From Comamonadaceae bacterium (GTDB taxonomy: Bacteria; Pseudomonadota; Gammaproteobacteria; Burkholderiales; Burkholderiaceae_C), in contig CANGNS010000017.1 of the NCBI GenBank assembly GCA_947455465.1, positions 1-64,000 of the forward strand: 64,000 nucleotides of DNA. Direction: 5' to 3'. A program made the position numbers and the translations under genes. Below the pieces are notes generated by a model that did not search any database, was not told the origin of the DNA, and saw only the letters and a list, made by a program, of their open reading frames with translations. Below are positions 25,514-33,326 of this stretch, piece after piece (within the stretch, counting starts at the first letter, position 1; each line of letters begins with the position of its first letter).

Positions 25514-28045
25514 ATGATGGAAGCCCCCAGCCCCTTGCCCGCTTTGCCCGACGGCGTGCCTGCGGTGGCCAGCGCCACTGCGCAAGGCCCTTGGTCTGCG
25601 TTTATGGCGCATCTGGGGCCCCAAGCCCAAGCCGGTTTGTCTGCGCGCATGGCCCAATTGCAACGCCAGGTGCATGACAACGGCGTCTCCTACAACGTGT
25701 ATGCCGATGCCGACCGGCCCCAGCGCCCCTGGGCGCTGGACTTGTTTCCGCTGATCGTCGACGCCCCCAGCTGGCGCCAGATTGAGCGCGGCGTGCAGCA
25801 GCGCATGCGTCTGCTCGAGCACACGATGGCCGATGTCTACGGCCCCCAAAACTTGCTGCGCAGCGGCATGCTGCCGGCCGCACTGGTGCAAGGCCACCCC
25901 GGCTACCTGCACGCCATGCAAGGCGTCGCACCGGTGGGCGGGCGCCATCTGAGCGTGGCCGCCTTTGACCTGGCGCGTGGGCCCGACGGCGGCTGGTGGC
26001 TGCTGTCGCAGCGCACGCAAGCGCCCTCGGGGCTGGGCTATTTGCTGGAAAACCGGGCCCTGGTCTCGCGCCAGTTTCCTGATGCTTTTGCCGCCATGGG
26101 CGTGCAGCAAGTGGCCAAGGCCTACCAAAGCCTGCTGCGCGGCATCAGCGAGCGCGCCCCGGGCGGGGGCGATGCGCATATCGCCTTGCTCACGCCCGGG
26201 CCCTACAACGAAACCTATTTTGAGCACGCCTACCTGGCCCGCTACCTGGGCCTGAGTCTGGTGCAAGGCAGTGATTTGCTGGTGCGCGAGGAAAAGCTCT
26301 ACCTCAAAACCCTGCAAGGCCTGCAGCGCGTGCACGCCTTGCTCAAGCGCGTGGATGACGACTGGCTCGATCCGCTGGAGCTGCGCGCCGACTCCACGCT
26401 GGGGGTGCCCGGCCTGCTGCAGGCGGTGCGCCGTGGCAATGTGCTGCTGGCCAATGCGCCGGGTTCGGGCTTTTTGGAGTCCAACGCCTTGCTGGGCTTT
26501 ATGCCGGCCATGGCCCGCCAGGTGCTGGGCGAGGAGCTGCAACTGCCGGCGGTGCCGGGCTGGTGGTGCGGCGAGACCAGCGCCATGCATGCCGCCTTGC
26601 CGCGCCTGCACGAGTGCGTGATCAAGCCCAGCTACCCGCCCCACGCTGGGCGCAGCAGTTTTGAGCCGGTCATTGGCCGTGCGCTGTCGCAGCGCGAGCG
26701 CGACGAATGGTCGGGCCGCATCTTGCGCGACGGCGCGGCGCATACTTTGCAGGCTTTTTTGCCGCTGTCGCACACGCCGGTGTGGCAGGCGCAGGGCGAG
26801 GGCGGCAGCCTGGGCACGCGGCCGGTGATTCTGCGCGTCTTTGCCCTGGCCGATGAGGCCGGTGGCTGCACGGTGCTGCCGGGCGGACTGGCCCGCTTGG
26901 GTACGCCCGAAGGCATCGCCTCCATGCAGCGCGGCGGCAGCAGTGCCGACGTGTGGGTGCTGCCCACTACGCAGCCAGCGGCGCCCGAGGCCGCTTTGCC
27001 CGAGGCCTTGGTACCTCAAGAGCGCTTGCCCGAGGCCCCGGTGCTGGCCCGCGCGGGGGCCCCCGGTGTTGTGCGTACGCGCATCGTCACCAGCCGCGCT
27101 GCTGAAAATTTGTTTTGGATGGGCCGCTATACCGAGCGCACCGAAAACACCGTGCGCCTAAGCCGCGTGGCCCTCGATGCCCTGGGTGGCGAGGACCAAA
27201 GCTGCCAGCCTTTGCTGGCCTGGCTCAGCGCTTTGGCGCTGCAGCATGGCCTGGTGGCGCCGGGCGTGCCGCCGGCCCAGCAGGCGCGCCGCGTGTTCGA
27301 GCGGTCGTTGGTGGCCGGCGTGTGGGACACGCGCCACTGCACCGGCGTGGCTTTCAATGTGCAGGCCCTGGTGCTGGCCGCTTCGCGGGTGCGCGAGCGC
27401 ATGTCGCCCGAGCACTGGGGCTTGGTGATGCAAGCCCAGCACAGCCTGGCGCCACCGCAGGCCGACAGCGCGCACGATCCGGTGCAGGCCCAGCGCGTGC
27501 TGGTCCACACCAGTGGCTTGCTGGCGGCGCTGACCGGCGCCCAGACAGACCGCATGACGCGCGATGACGGCTGGCGCCTGCTCTCCATCGGCCGGCACAT
27601 CGAGCGCCTGGACTTTCTGGCCGGCGCGCTGGCGCAGGCGCTGCATACCGGCAGCTTGTCGGAGCAGGCCGGTTTTGACGCGGTGCTGGCCTTGTTTGAC
27701 AGCACGATCAGTTTTCATGCGCAGTACCAGCAAAGCCGCACCATGGACGCGCTGCTGGAGTTGGTGCTGAGCAACCCGGACAACCCGCGCTCGCTGGCCT
27801 GGGTGCTGCATACCTTGCGCGCACGCTTGCGCCGCATGGGTGATCTGGCGCAGGGCCGAACCGCCGAATTGGCCGAGCGCTTGCCGCAACTTCCCCTCCA
27901 AGCGCCATGGACTGGCGCGCACGACACGGCGCAGCTCAGCGCCCAGCTGCACGCCTGCCGCATGGCGGCGCGGGCCACTTCGGACGCGCTCAACAGCCTG
28001 TTTTTCGCGCACAGCGGTGACGCCTCCCAAAGCGTGGGGGCCTGA
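25514..28045 (+). CDS. Circularly permuted ATP-grasp and alpha-E domain fusion
   Basis: The product has 843 residues. The N-terminal half (about 30-500) is the circularly permuted ATP-grasp domain, with DLFPLIVDAPSWRQIERGVQ at its start and VIKPSYPPHAGRSSFEPVIG as a nucleotide-binding region. The C-terminal half (from TSRAAENLFWMGRYTERTENT, about 520-830) is the all-helical alpha-E domain. In many bacteria the two are separate genes, so this is a fused form. The start chosen is the first of two adjacent ATG codons, 20 bases after the previous stop; the open frame upstream overlaps the preceding gene. ATP-grasp enzymes form amide bonds, so this is the likely ligase partner of the flanking transglutaminase-like peptidases. 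Confidence 0.93.
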   Translation: MMEAPSPLPALPDGVPAVASATAQGPWSAFMAHLGPQAQAGLSARMAQLQRQVHDNGVSYNVYADADRPQRPWALDLFPLIVDAPSWRQIERGVQQRMRLLEHTMADVYGPQNLLRSGMLPAALVQGHPGYLHAMQGVAPVGGRHLSVAAFDLARGPDGGWWLLSQRTQAPSGLGYLLENRALVSRQFPDAFAAMGVQQVAKAYQSLLRGISERAPGGGDAHIALLTPGPYNETYFEHAYLARYLGLSLVQGSDLLVREEKLYLKTLQGLQRVHALLKRVDDDWLDPLELRADSTLGVPGLLQAVRRGNVLLANAPGSGFLESNALLGFMPAMARQVLGEELQLPAVPGWWCGETSAMHAALPRLHECVIKPSYPPHAGRSSFEPVIGRALSQRERDEWSGRILRDGAAHTLQAFLPLSHTPVWQAQGEGGSLGTRPVILRVFALADEAGGCTVLPGGLARLGTPEGIASMQRGGSSADVWVLPTTQPAAPEAALPEALVPQERLPEAPVLARAGAPGVVRTRIVTSRAAENLFWMGRYTERTENTVRLSRVALDALGGEDQSCQPLLAWLSALALQHGLVAPGVPPAQQARRVFERSLVAGVWDTRHCTGVAFNVQALVLAASRVRERMSPEHWGLVMQAQHSLAPPQADSAHDPVQAQRVLVHTSGLLAALTGAQTDRMTRDDGWRLLSIGRHIERLDFLAGALAQALHTGSLSEQAGFDAVLALFDSTISFHAQYQQSRTMDALLELVLSNPDNPRSLAWVLHTLRARLRRMGDLAQGRTAELAERLPQLPLQAPWTGAHDTAQLSAQLHACRMAARATSDALNSLFFAHSGDASQSVGA

Positions 28046-28962
28046 TGCATCTGCGCATTCACCACCAAACCGATTACCACTATGCTGCGGGCGTCACCAC
28101 GGCGCAGCACATCGCCCATTTGCAGCCGCCCGACACGCCCTGGCAACGCTGCACGGCGCACCGCCTGGACATAGGCCCGCTGCAGGCCGTCGTGCAAAGC
28201 CACCTGGATGCCTTTGGAAACCACTGCGCCTACTGGGCCATGGACGCGCTGCACCACAGCCTGACGGTCAGCGCGCACAGCGAGGTGCACACCCGCCAAG
28301 CCAGCGCGCAAGACGCCTCGCCCCAGGCCGATCGGCCCTGGGAAGGCGCGCGCGACTACGCCCAATACCGCGCCGGCCAGCCCGGTGACGCGGCCTGTGC
28401 GTTCGTATTTGCGTCGCACCATGTCCCCCTGCAGGCCGATTGCGTCGACTACGCCCGCCCCAGCTTTAGCAGTGGCCGTGGGCTGGACGCTGCGGCCATT
28501 GACCTGATGGCGCGCATGCACCGCGACTTTGCCTACGAGGCGCAAAGCACCGATATCCATACGCCGGTAGGGCAGGTGCTGGCCCAGCGCCGGGGCGTGT
28601 GCCAAGACTTTGCGCACCTGCTGTTGTCGTGCTTGCGCAGCCTGGGTTTGTCGGCGCGCTATGTGAGCGGCTATTTGCTCAGCGAACCGCCGCCCGGTCA
28701 GGCGCGCTTGCAGGGCGCGGACGCCTCGCACGCCTGGGTGGCGCTGTATGTGCCGCCGCTTGTGCCCGGTGGCCCGGGCCATTGGCTGGAACTGGACCCC
28801 ACCAACTGCCGCCACGGCTGGGGCACGCCCGGCCACGACTATGTGCGCCTGGCGGTGGGCCGCGACTTTGCCGATGTCTCGCCCCTGCGCGGCGTGTTGC
28901 AGGGCGGCGAGGCGCACAGCCTGCAGGTGCAGGTCACGGTCGAGCCGGTGGCCGCCGCCTAA
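28045..28962 (+). CDS. Transglutaminase-like cysteine peptidase of the ATP-grasp operon
   Basis: The product has 305 residues and begins at a TGATG overlap with the previous stop. A beta-rich N-terminal transglutaminase-associated domain (about 1-140) precedes the catalytic core. The triad Cys, His, Asp lies in RRGVCQDFAHLLLSCLRSLG, DASHAWVALYV and WLELDPTNC. It is the third gene of the conserved transglutaminase/ATP-grasp/alpha-E set and ends the operon. It probably hydrolyses, or transfers from, the amide bond made by the ligase partner. No export signal is seen. Confidence 0.93.
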   Translation: MHLRIHHQTDYHYAAGVTTAQHIAHLQPPDTPWQRCTAHRLDIGPLQAVVQSHLDAFGNHCAYWAMDALHHSLTVSAHSEVHTRQASAQDASPQADRPWEGARDYAQYRAGQPGDAACAFVFASHHVPLQADCVDYARPSFSSGRGLDAAAIDLMARMHRDFAYEAQSTDIHTPVGQVLAQRRGVCQDFAHLLLSCLRSLGLSARYVSGYLLSEPPPGQARLQGADASHAWVALYVPPLVPGGPGHWLELDPTNCRHGWGTPGHDYVRLAVGRDFADVSPLRGVLQGGEAHSLQVQVTVEPVAAA

Positions 28963-29033
28963 ACCCCTTCTGCTACAGTGGTCTTGCCGGCCCAGGCGAT
29001 GGGCAGGCACTCTTTATTTCGTTGGACCGATTG

Positions 29034-31085
29034 ATGCGCTTGCAAATTCGTACCTCGCAGGCCGTGCGCTTGCTGGCTGCGGCCACCATGGTGGGCGCTT
29101 TGCTGACCAGCAGCTTTTTGTTGTGGACTTTGCGCGAGCGCGAACTGGCCCACGCCCGCGCCGAAACCGTCAGCCTGGCGGCCATGTTCATCGAAGAGAC
29201 GCGCCAATCGCTGCAAGCCGCCGACAAAGTATTGCAAGGGGTGCAAGAGCGCTTGGGCACCGGTTTTGGCAGCACGATTTCCTTGGACAGCGATATGACG
29301 CAGCTGCTGCTGGCCACCCGGGTGGCCGGTATGCGCCAACTCCATGCCCTGCGCCTGGTCGATGCGCGCGGGCAGGTGGTCAACGCCTCCTTGCCCATTG
29401 CGGCCCAAGAGCGTGACGTGTCGGACCAAGCGTATTTCAAGGCATTTTCGGGGTCCCCACGCAATGGGTTTTTTCTGGACAAACCGCGCCTGGACGCCCG
29501 CAGCCGCCTGTGGTTGGTGCGCATGGCACGGCGCCTGGATGGTCCGGACGGCAGCTTTCGCGGTCTGGTGGTGGCCGATGTGGATGCGGCCCGCTTTGAG
29601 GCCTTGTTTATGCAAGCGCACCTGGACTATGTGCGTCCGATCGCGCTCTACGGTGTCGACGGTACGCTGATCGCCAGCCACCCCCACCGCGAAAACGATT
29701 TGGGTGCCCCAGCCCTGGAGCTCCAAGGCCAGGTACTGCCCACCGCAGACCAGGGCGTGCGCTCGCTCACGCACCAAAGCGGCGACGGCTCACGCCACCA
29801 GTTTGCGCTGGGGCGTATGGCTGATTTTGATTTGCTCGTCAGCGTCACCGATGACGAAAGCCAAAGCCTGGCCGCCTGGCGCGAAATTGCGGTGCCGATT
29901 GGCTTGGCGGTGCTGGTGCTGTGCCTTTTTACGGTGTTTGTGGCCTCGTTTTTGAGCCAAAAGCTCAGGCGCAAAGAGCTGCTGGAGGCCGCGCTCATCG
30001 ACGCCAACACGCGCTACCAGCACACGGTTGAATCGGTGAAAGACGCCATCGTTGCGGTCGATGTGGGCATGCGCATCCAAATTTTCAATCCGGCGGCCGA
30101 GGCCATGTTCGGCTACAGCGCGCAGGAGGCTATCGGCCAGTCGCTGACAATTTTGCTGCCCGAGCGCTCGCGTGCGCGCCATGACGCGCAGATGGGCGCT
30201 TTTGCCCAAACCACCGAAGGCCCGCGCACCATGGCCGCGCAGCTGGAGATTTTTGGGCGTCGGCGCGACGGCAGCGAGTTCCCGATCGAGTCCTCGATTT
30301 CCAAGACCGACATCGGCGGCCAGTTGCAAATGACCGCGGTGCTGCGCGACGTGACGGCCCAGCGCCGCGCGCGCAACGAACTCACCGCCATGAACCAAGA
30401 GCTGCGCGCGCTGTATGCGGCCCAGCAAAGCGTGCGCGAGGAGGAGCGCGCGCGCATCTCGCGCGAACTGCATGACGACCTGGGCCAGCAAATGACCGGC
30501 CTCAAACTGAGTCTGGCCTGGCTGGGTAACCGCATCAAGGAAGGGCGCGGCGCCGATGCCGACAGCGTGGAAGATATGCGCCGCATGCTCGATACGGCTA
30601 TCACCTCGGTGCGGCGCATCTCCTCGGAGCTGCGCCCGCAGATTTTGGACGAGCTCGGTTTTGGCGATGCGGTGACCTGGCAAATCCGTGAATTTACCAA
30701 GCACAGCGGCCTGGGCTTGTCCATCCACCTGCCCGCCCAGGACCGCGTGCGCGACCCGGCGCTGGCCACTGCCTTGTTTCGTATCGTGCAAGAAGCTTTG
30801 AATAATGTGGTGCGCCACGCAGCCGCCAAAAACTTGTGGGTCGAGCTGGTCTGCGAGGCCGAGGACCTGGTGCTGCGCGTGCGCGACGACGGCGTGGGGC
30901 TGGCCCCTACCGGCGGCCAGGGCGGCATGGGTTTGTCGAGCATGCGCGAGCGTGCCCGCGCCGCCGGGGCGCGCCTGGAGGTCATCAGCGCGCCCGGTAG
31001 CGGCTGTTGTGTGGAGGTGCGCATGGCCCTGGCCGATGTGCCGCAAGTGCGCCAGTTAGACCGCGCCAAGGAGCAAGACGCATGA
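29034..31085 (+). CDS. PAS-containing sensor histidine kinase, NarX/HisKA_3 type
   Basis: This 683-residue membrane sensor has a first transmembrane helix at about 13-35. A periplasmic double-Cache-like domain (about 40-290) follows, then a second helix (about 297-318, IGLAVLVLCLFTVFVASFL). A PAS domain comes next (about 335-450), and then the HisKA_3 dimerisation helix with the phospho-accepting His in ARISRELHDDLGQQMTGLKL. The HATPase domain (FRIVQEALNNVVRHA, RDDGVGL, GMGLSSMRERA) closes the protein. The open frame runs far upstream through the preceding gene, but the ATG at 29,034 begins the first membrane helix. It overlaps the response regulator by ATGA and is its obvious partner. The signal is unknown. 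Confidence 0.92.
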   Translation: MRLQIRTSQAVRLLAAATMVGALLTSSFLLWTLRERELAHARAETVSLAAMFIEETRQSLQAADKVLQGVQERLGTGFGSTISLDSDMTQLLLATRVAGMRQLHALRLVDARGQVVNASLPIAAQERDVSDQAYFKAFSGSPRNGFFLDKPRLDARSRLWLVRMARRLDGPDGSFRGLVVADVDAARFEALFMQAHLDYVRPIALYGVDGTLIASHPHRENDLGAPALELQGQVLPTADQGVRSLTHQSGDGSRHQFALGRMADFDLLVSVTDDESQSLAAWREIAVPIGLAVLVLCLFTVFVASFLSQKLRRKELLEAALIDANTRYQHTVESVKDAIVAVDVGMRIQIFNPAAEAMFGYSAQEAIGQSLTILLPERSRARHDAQMGAFAQTTEGPRTMAAQLEIFGRRRDGSEFPIESSISKTDIGGQLQMTAVLRDVTAQRRARNELTAMNQELRALYAAQQSVREEERARISRELHDDLGQQMTGLKLSLAWLGNRIKEGRGADADSVEDMRRMLDTAITSVRRISSELRPQILDELGFGDAVTWQIREFTKHSGLGLSIHLPAQDRVRDPALATALFRIVQEALNNVVRHAAAKNLWVELVCEAEDLVLRVRDDGVGLAPTGGQGGMGLSSMRERARAAGARLEVISAPGSGCCVEVRMALADVPQVRQLDRAKEQDA

Positions 31086-31735
31086 GTGCCTGGGAAGTTT
31101 TGGTTGCCGATGACCACGCCATCATCCGCGACGGATTGCGCAAAATCCTGGCCGATACCGGCGATTTCGTGGTGGCCGGCGAGGCGCCTAACGGCAACGC
31201 CGCCCTGGCCGCCGTGCGCGAACGCGACTGGGATGTGGTGATATTGGATATCTCCATGCCCGGGCGCAACGGCCTGGAGCTGATCAAGCTGATCCGCCAG
31301 GAACGTGCCCGCCTGCCCATCCTGATTTTCAGCATGCACCAGGAAGAGCAGTACGCGGTGCGCGCGCTGCGCGCCGGGGCCTCGGGCTATTTGTCCAAAG
31401 AGGGCGATATGGACTTGCTGCTGCCCGCTTTGCGCAAGCTGGTGGGCGGGGGGCGCTACATCAGTCCCAAAGTGGCTGAACTGCTGGCCATGGACCTGGC
31501 CCCCCAAGGCCAGGACCTGCCCCACACCAGCCTGAGCGACCGCGAGTTCGAGGTGTTCAGCCGCATCGTGCGCGGCGTCAGCCTGACCGCCATCGCCCAG
31601 GAACTGTCGCTGAGCATCAAGACGGTCAGCACCCACAAGTCCAACATCCTGCACAAAATGCAGATGGCCACCCAGGTCGACCTGGTGCGCTACGCCCTGG
31701 AGCACCAGCTCCTGGACGACTTGCCGCGCGACTAG
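31082..31735 (+). CDS. NarL/FixJ family response regulator
   Basis: The product has 217 residues, starting at the ATGA overlap with the kinase gene. The receiver domain (1-120) shows the acidic pair in VADDHAI, the phospho-acceptor Asp in VVILDISMPG and the Lys in GYLSKEG. The C-terminal LuxR-type helix-turn-helix is LSDREFEVFSRIVRGVSLTA onward, with IKTVSTHKSNIL as the recognition helix. The cytochrome genes begin 167 bases downstream, with a palindrome of the kind bound by NarL-type dimers between them. Control of the electron-transfer locus is therefore a reasonable inference. Confidence 0.93.
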   Translation: MSAWEVLVADDHAIIRDGLRKILADTGDFVVAGEAPNGNAALAAVRERDWDVVILDISMPGRNGLELIKLIRQERARLPILIFSMHQEEQYAVRALRAGASGYLSKEGDMDLLLPALRKLVGGGRYISPKVAELLAMDLAPQGQDLPHTSLSDREFEVFSRIVRGVSLTAIAQELSLSIKTVSTHKSNILHKMQMATQVDLVRYALEHQLLDDLPRD

Positions 31736-31770
31736 CCCGCGGCTTCCCACCCCCCCCAGCCCGTCGCAAT

Positions 31771-31786
31771 CTAGGAGTTTTCCTAG
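31771..31786. promoter_or_regulatory. Palindrome upstream of the cytochrome operon
   Basis: CTAGGAGTTTTCCTAG is a perfect 6-bp inverted repeat with a 4-base spacer, 115 bases upstream of the monoheme cytochrome start. NarL/FixJ-family dimers bind inverted heptamers of this general design. It is a candidate site for the response regulator encoded just upstream. Confidence 0.55.
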
Positions 31787-31901
31787 GCGCGCTTTCATCC
31801 CTGTCCGATAGCCGGGCCGGGCGCGCACGCGCACACTCGTTTCACTGACCAAAGGACCTGATCCAGCGGCCACGCAACCCTTTCCATGACGAGGTGAACC
31901 T

Positions 31902-32261
31902 ATGAAAAACGCAACGCTCTCCCGCACTTGGGGTGCCATCGCAGCAGCTGCTTTGCTGGGCGTGGCCCTGAGCGCACATGCCCAAGTCGACGCCGAGGCC
32001 GCCAAAGCCCTGGCCCGCCAAAACAACTGCCTCAAGTGCCACGCCATCGACAAAGACAAAGACGGCCCGGCCTACAACAAAGTGGCCGAGAAATACAAAG
32101 GCAAGGCCAATGCCGAGGCCCGTTTGATCGAGCACATCATGTCCGGCGAAAAAGCCAAGTTCCCTGATGGCCACGAAGAAGAGCACAAGATTGTGAAGAC
32201 CTCTCCGCCCAAAGACATGGCCCAGATCAAAAACCTGGTGCAGTGGATTTTGGCCCAGTAA
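31902..32261 (+). CDS. Periplasmic monoheme cytochrome c, MtoD-like
   Basis: The 119-residue precursor has a signal peptide ending near ALSAHA. The mature protein, about 93 residues, has one CxxCH heme site (NNCLKCHAID), and Met residues downstream can serve as the distal ligand. It is a class I c-type cytochrome. It lies first in a run with MtrA/MtoA-, MtrB/MtoB- and CymA-type genes, the same gene content as the mto locus of iron-oxidising Sideroxydans, where MtoD is the small periplasmic carrier. It would shuttle electrons between the outer-membrane conduit and the inner membrane. A ribosome binding site (GAGGTG) precedes the ATG. Confidence 0.88.
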   Translation: MKNATLSRTWGAIAAAALLGVALSAHAQVDAEAAKALARQNNCLKCHAIDKDKDGPAYNKVAEKYKGKANAEARLIEHIMSGEKAKFPDGHEEEHKIVKTSPPKDMAQIKNLVQWILAQ

Positions 32262-32311
32262 GCCGCTTGAGCTTGAACGCCGATTAGCGCATCTTTTTGA
32301 CGAGGAATACC

Positions 32312-33310
32312 ATGCACCTGCATCACAAATTTTGGGCCGCACTGGCACTGGCTGCCAGTTTGCTCGCGCCCGCTGTCTGGGCGCAAGACGCCAAGCCTGC
32401 CGATGCCACCAGCGCACTGGCCCAAGAAGCCCTCAAAAAGGACGCGGTCTGCACCAAGTGCCATGACGCCAGCGAAAACGCCCCGGTGCTGAGCCTGTAC
32501 CAAACCCGCCATGGCGTGCGCGGCGATGCCCGCACCCCGGGCTGCCAGTCCTGCCACGGCGCCAGCGCCGAGCATTTAAAGGGCAGTGCCACCAGCAAAA
32601 CCCGCCCCGCGCCGGACCATGTGTTCAAAAAAGGCGTGTATGCCGCCTCCAGCGACCAGGACCGCACCGGCCAATGCCTGAGCTGCCATAAAGGCGGCCA
32701 GCGCAATTTGTGGGACGGCGCCCAGCACCAAAGCGCCGGCGTAGCCTGCAATGACTGCCACGTCGTGCACCGCCCCAAAGACAAGCTGCAAGACAAGAAA
32801 ACCCAGGCCGAGGTCTGCTATTCCTGCCACAAAGACCAGCGCGCGGACGGCAAAAAAACCTCGCACCACCCGATTGCAGAAGGCAAAGTGGGCTGCTCAG
32901 ATTGCCACAACCCGCACGGCGCCAGTGGCCCCAAGCTGCTCAAGAAGAACACCGTGACCGAGACCTGCTACCAGTGTCATGCGGAAAAACGCGGCCCCTT
33001 CCTCTTCGAGCACCAACCGGTGACTGAGGATTGCGCCAACTGCCATACCCCGCATGGCTCCAATATTGCGCCTTTGCTCAAATCGCGTGCCCCATTCCTG
33101 TGCCAAGAGTGCCATGACGGCACCCATGCCAGCGGCACACCGGCCGGCCCCAATGCGGCAGGTCGCCAAGGTGGCCTGGCCTCGGTCAATGCCGCCACCC
33201 CCCCTGCAGCCCTGTACCCCAGCAAAAACCTGGTGGGCAACGCCTGCATGAACTGCCACCGGCAGGTGCATGGCTCCAACAGCCCCGCAGGCGGCTATCT
33301 GCAACGTTGA
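32312..33310 (+). CDS. mtoA: Periplasmic decaheme cytochrome c, MtrA/MtoA/DmsE family
   Basis: The 332-residue precursor has a signal peptide ending at AVWA. Ten CxxCH sites are present (CTKCH, CQSCH, CLSCH, CNDCH, CYSCH, CSDCH, CYQCH, CANCH, CQECH, CMNCH), the full count for this family. In characterised systems the protein sits inside an MtrB-type barrel and forms a heme wire across the outer membrane. The start is the ATG after GAGGAA; a TTG five codons upstream is also open. No surface MtrC/OmcA-type cytochrome follows, which resembles Mto and Pio loci more than Shewanella mtrCAB. Electron direction cannot be decided from sequence. The symbol is given by similarity of locus. Confidence 0.9.
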   Translation: MHLHHKFWAALALAASLLAPAVWAQDAKPADATSALAQEALKKDAVCTKCHDASENAPVLSLYQTRHGVRGDARTPGCQSCHGASAEHLKGSATSKTRPAPDHVFKKGVYAASSDQDRTGQCLSCHKGGQRNLWDGAQHQSAGVACNDCHVVHRPKDKLQDKKTQAEVCYSCHKDQRADGKKTSHHPIAEGKVGCSDCHNPHGASGPKLLKKNTVTETCYQCHAEKRGPFLFEHQPVTEDCANCHTPHGSNIAPLLKSRAPFLCQECHDGTHASGTPAGPNAAGRQGGLASVNAATPPAALYPSKNLVGNACMNCHRQVHGSNSPAGGYLQR

Positions 33311-33326
33311 GTGAAGGAAATACACC

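Noticed and set aside
30113-32059. Long antisense open frame of 648 codons opposite the kinase and regulator genes
   Set aside because: It covers two well-supported genes on the other strand and has no recognisable domain.
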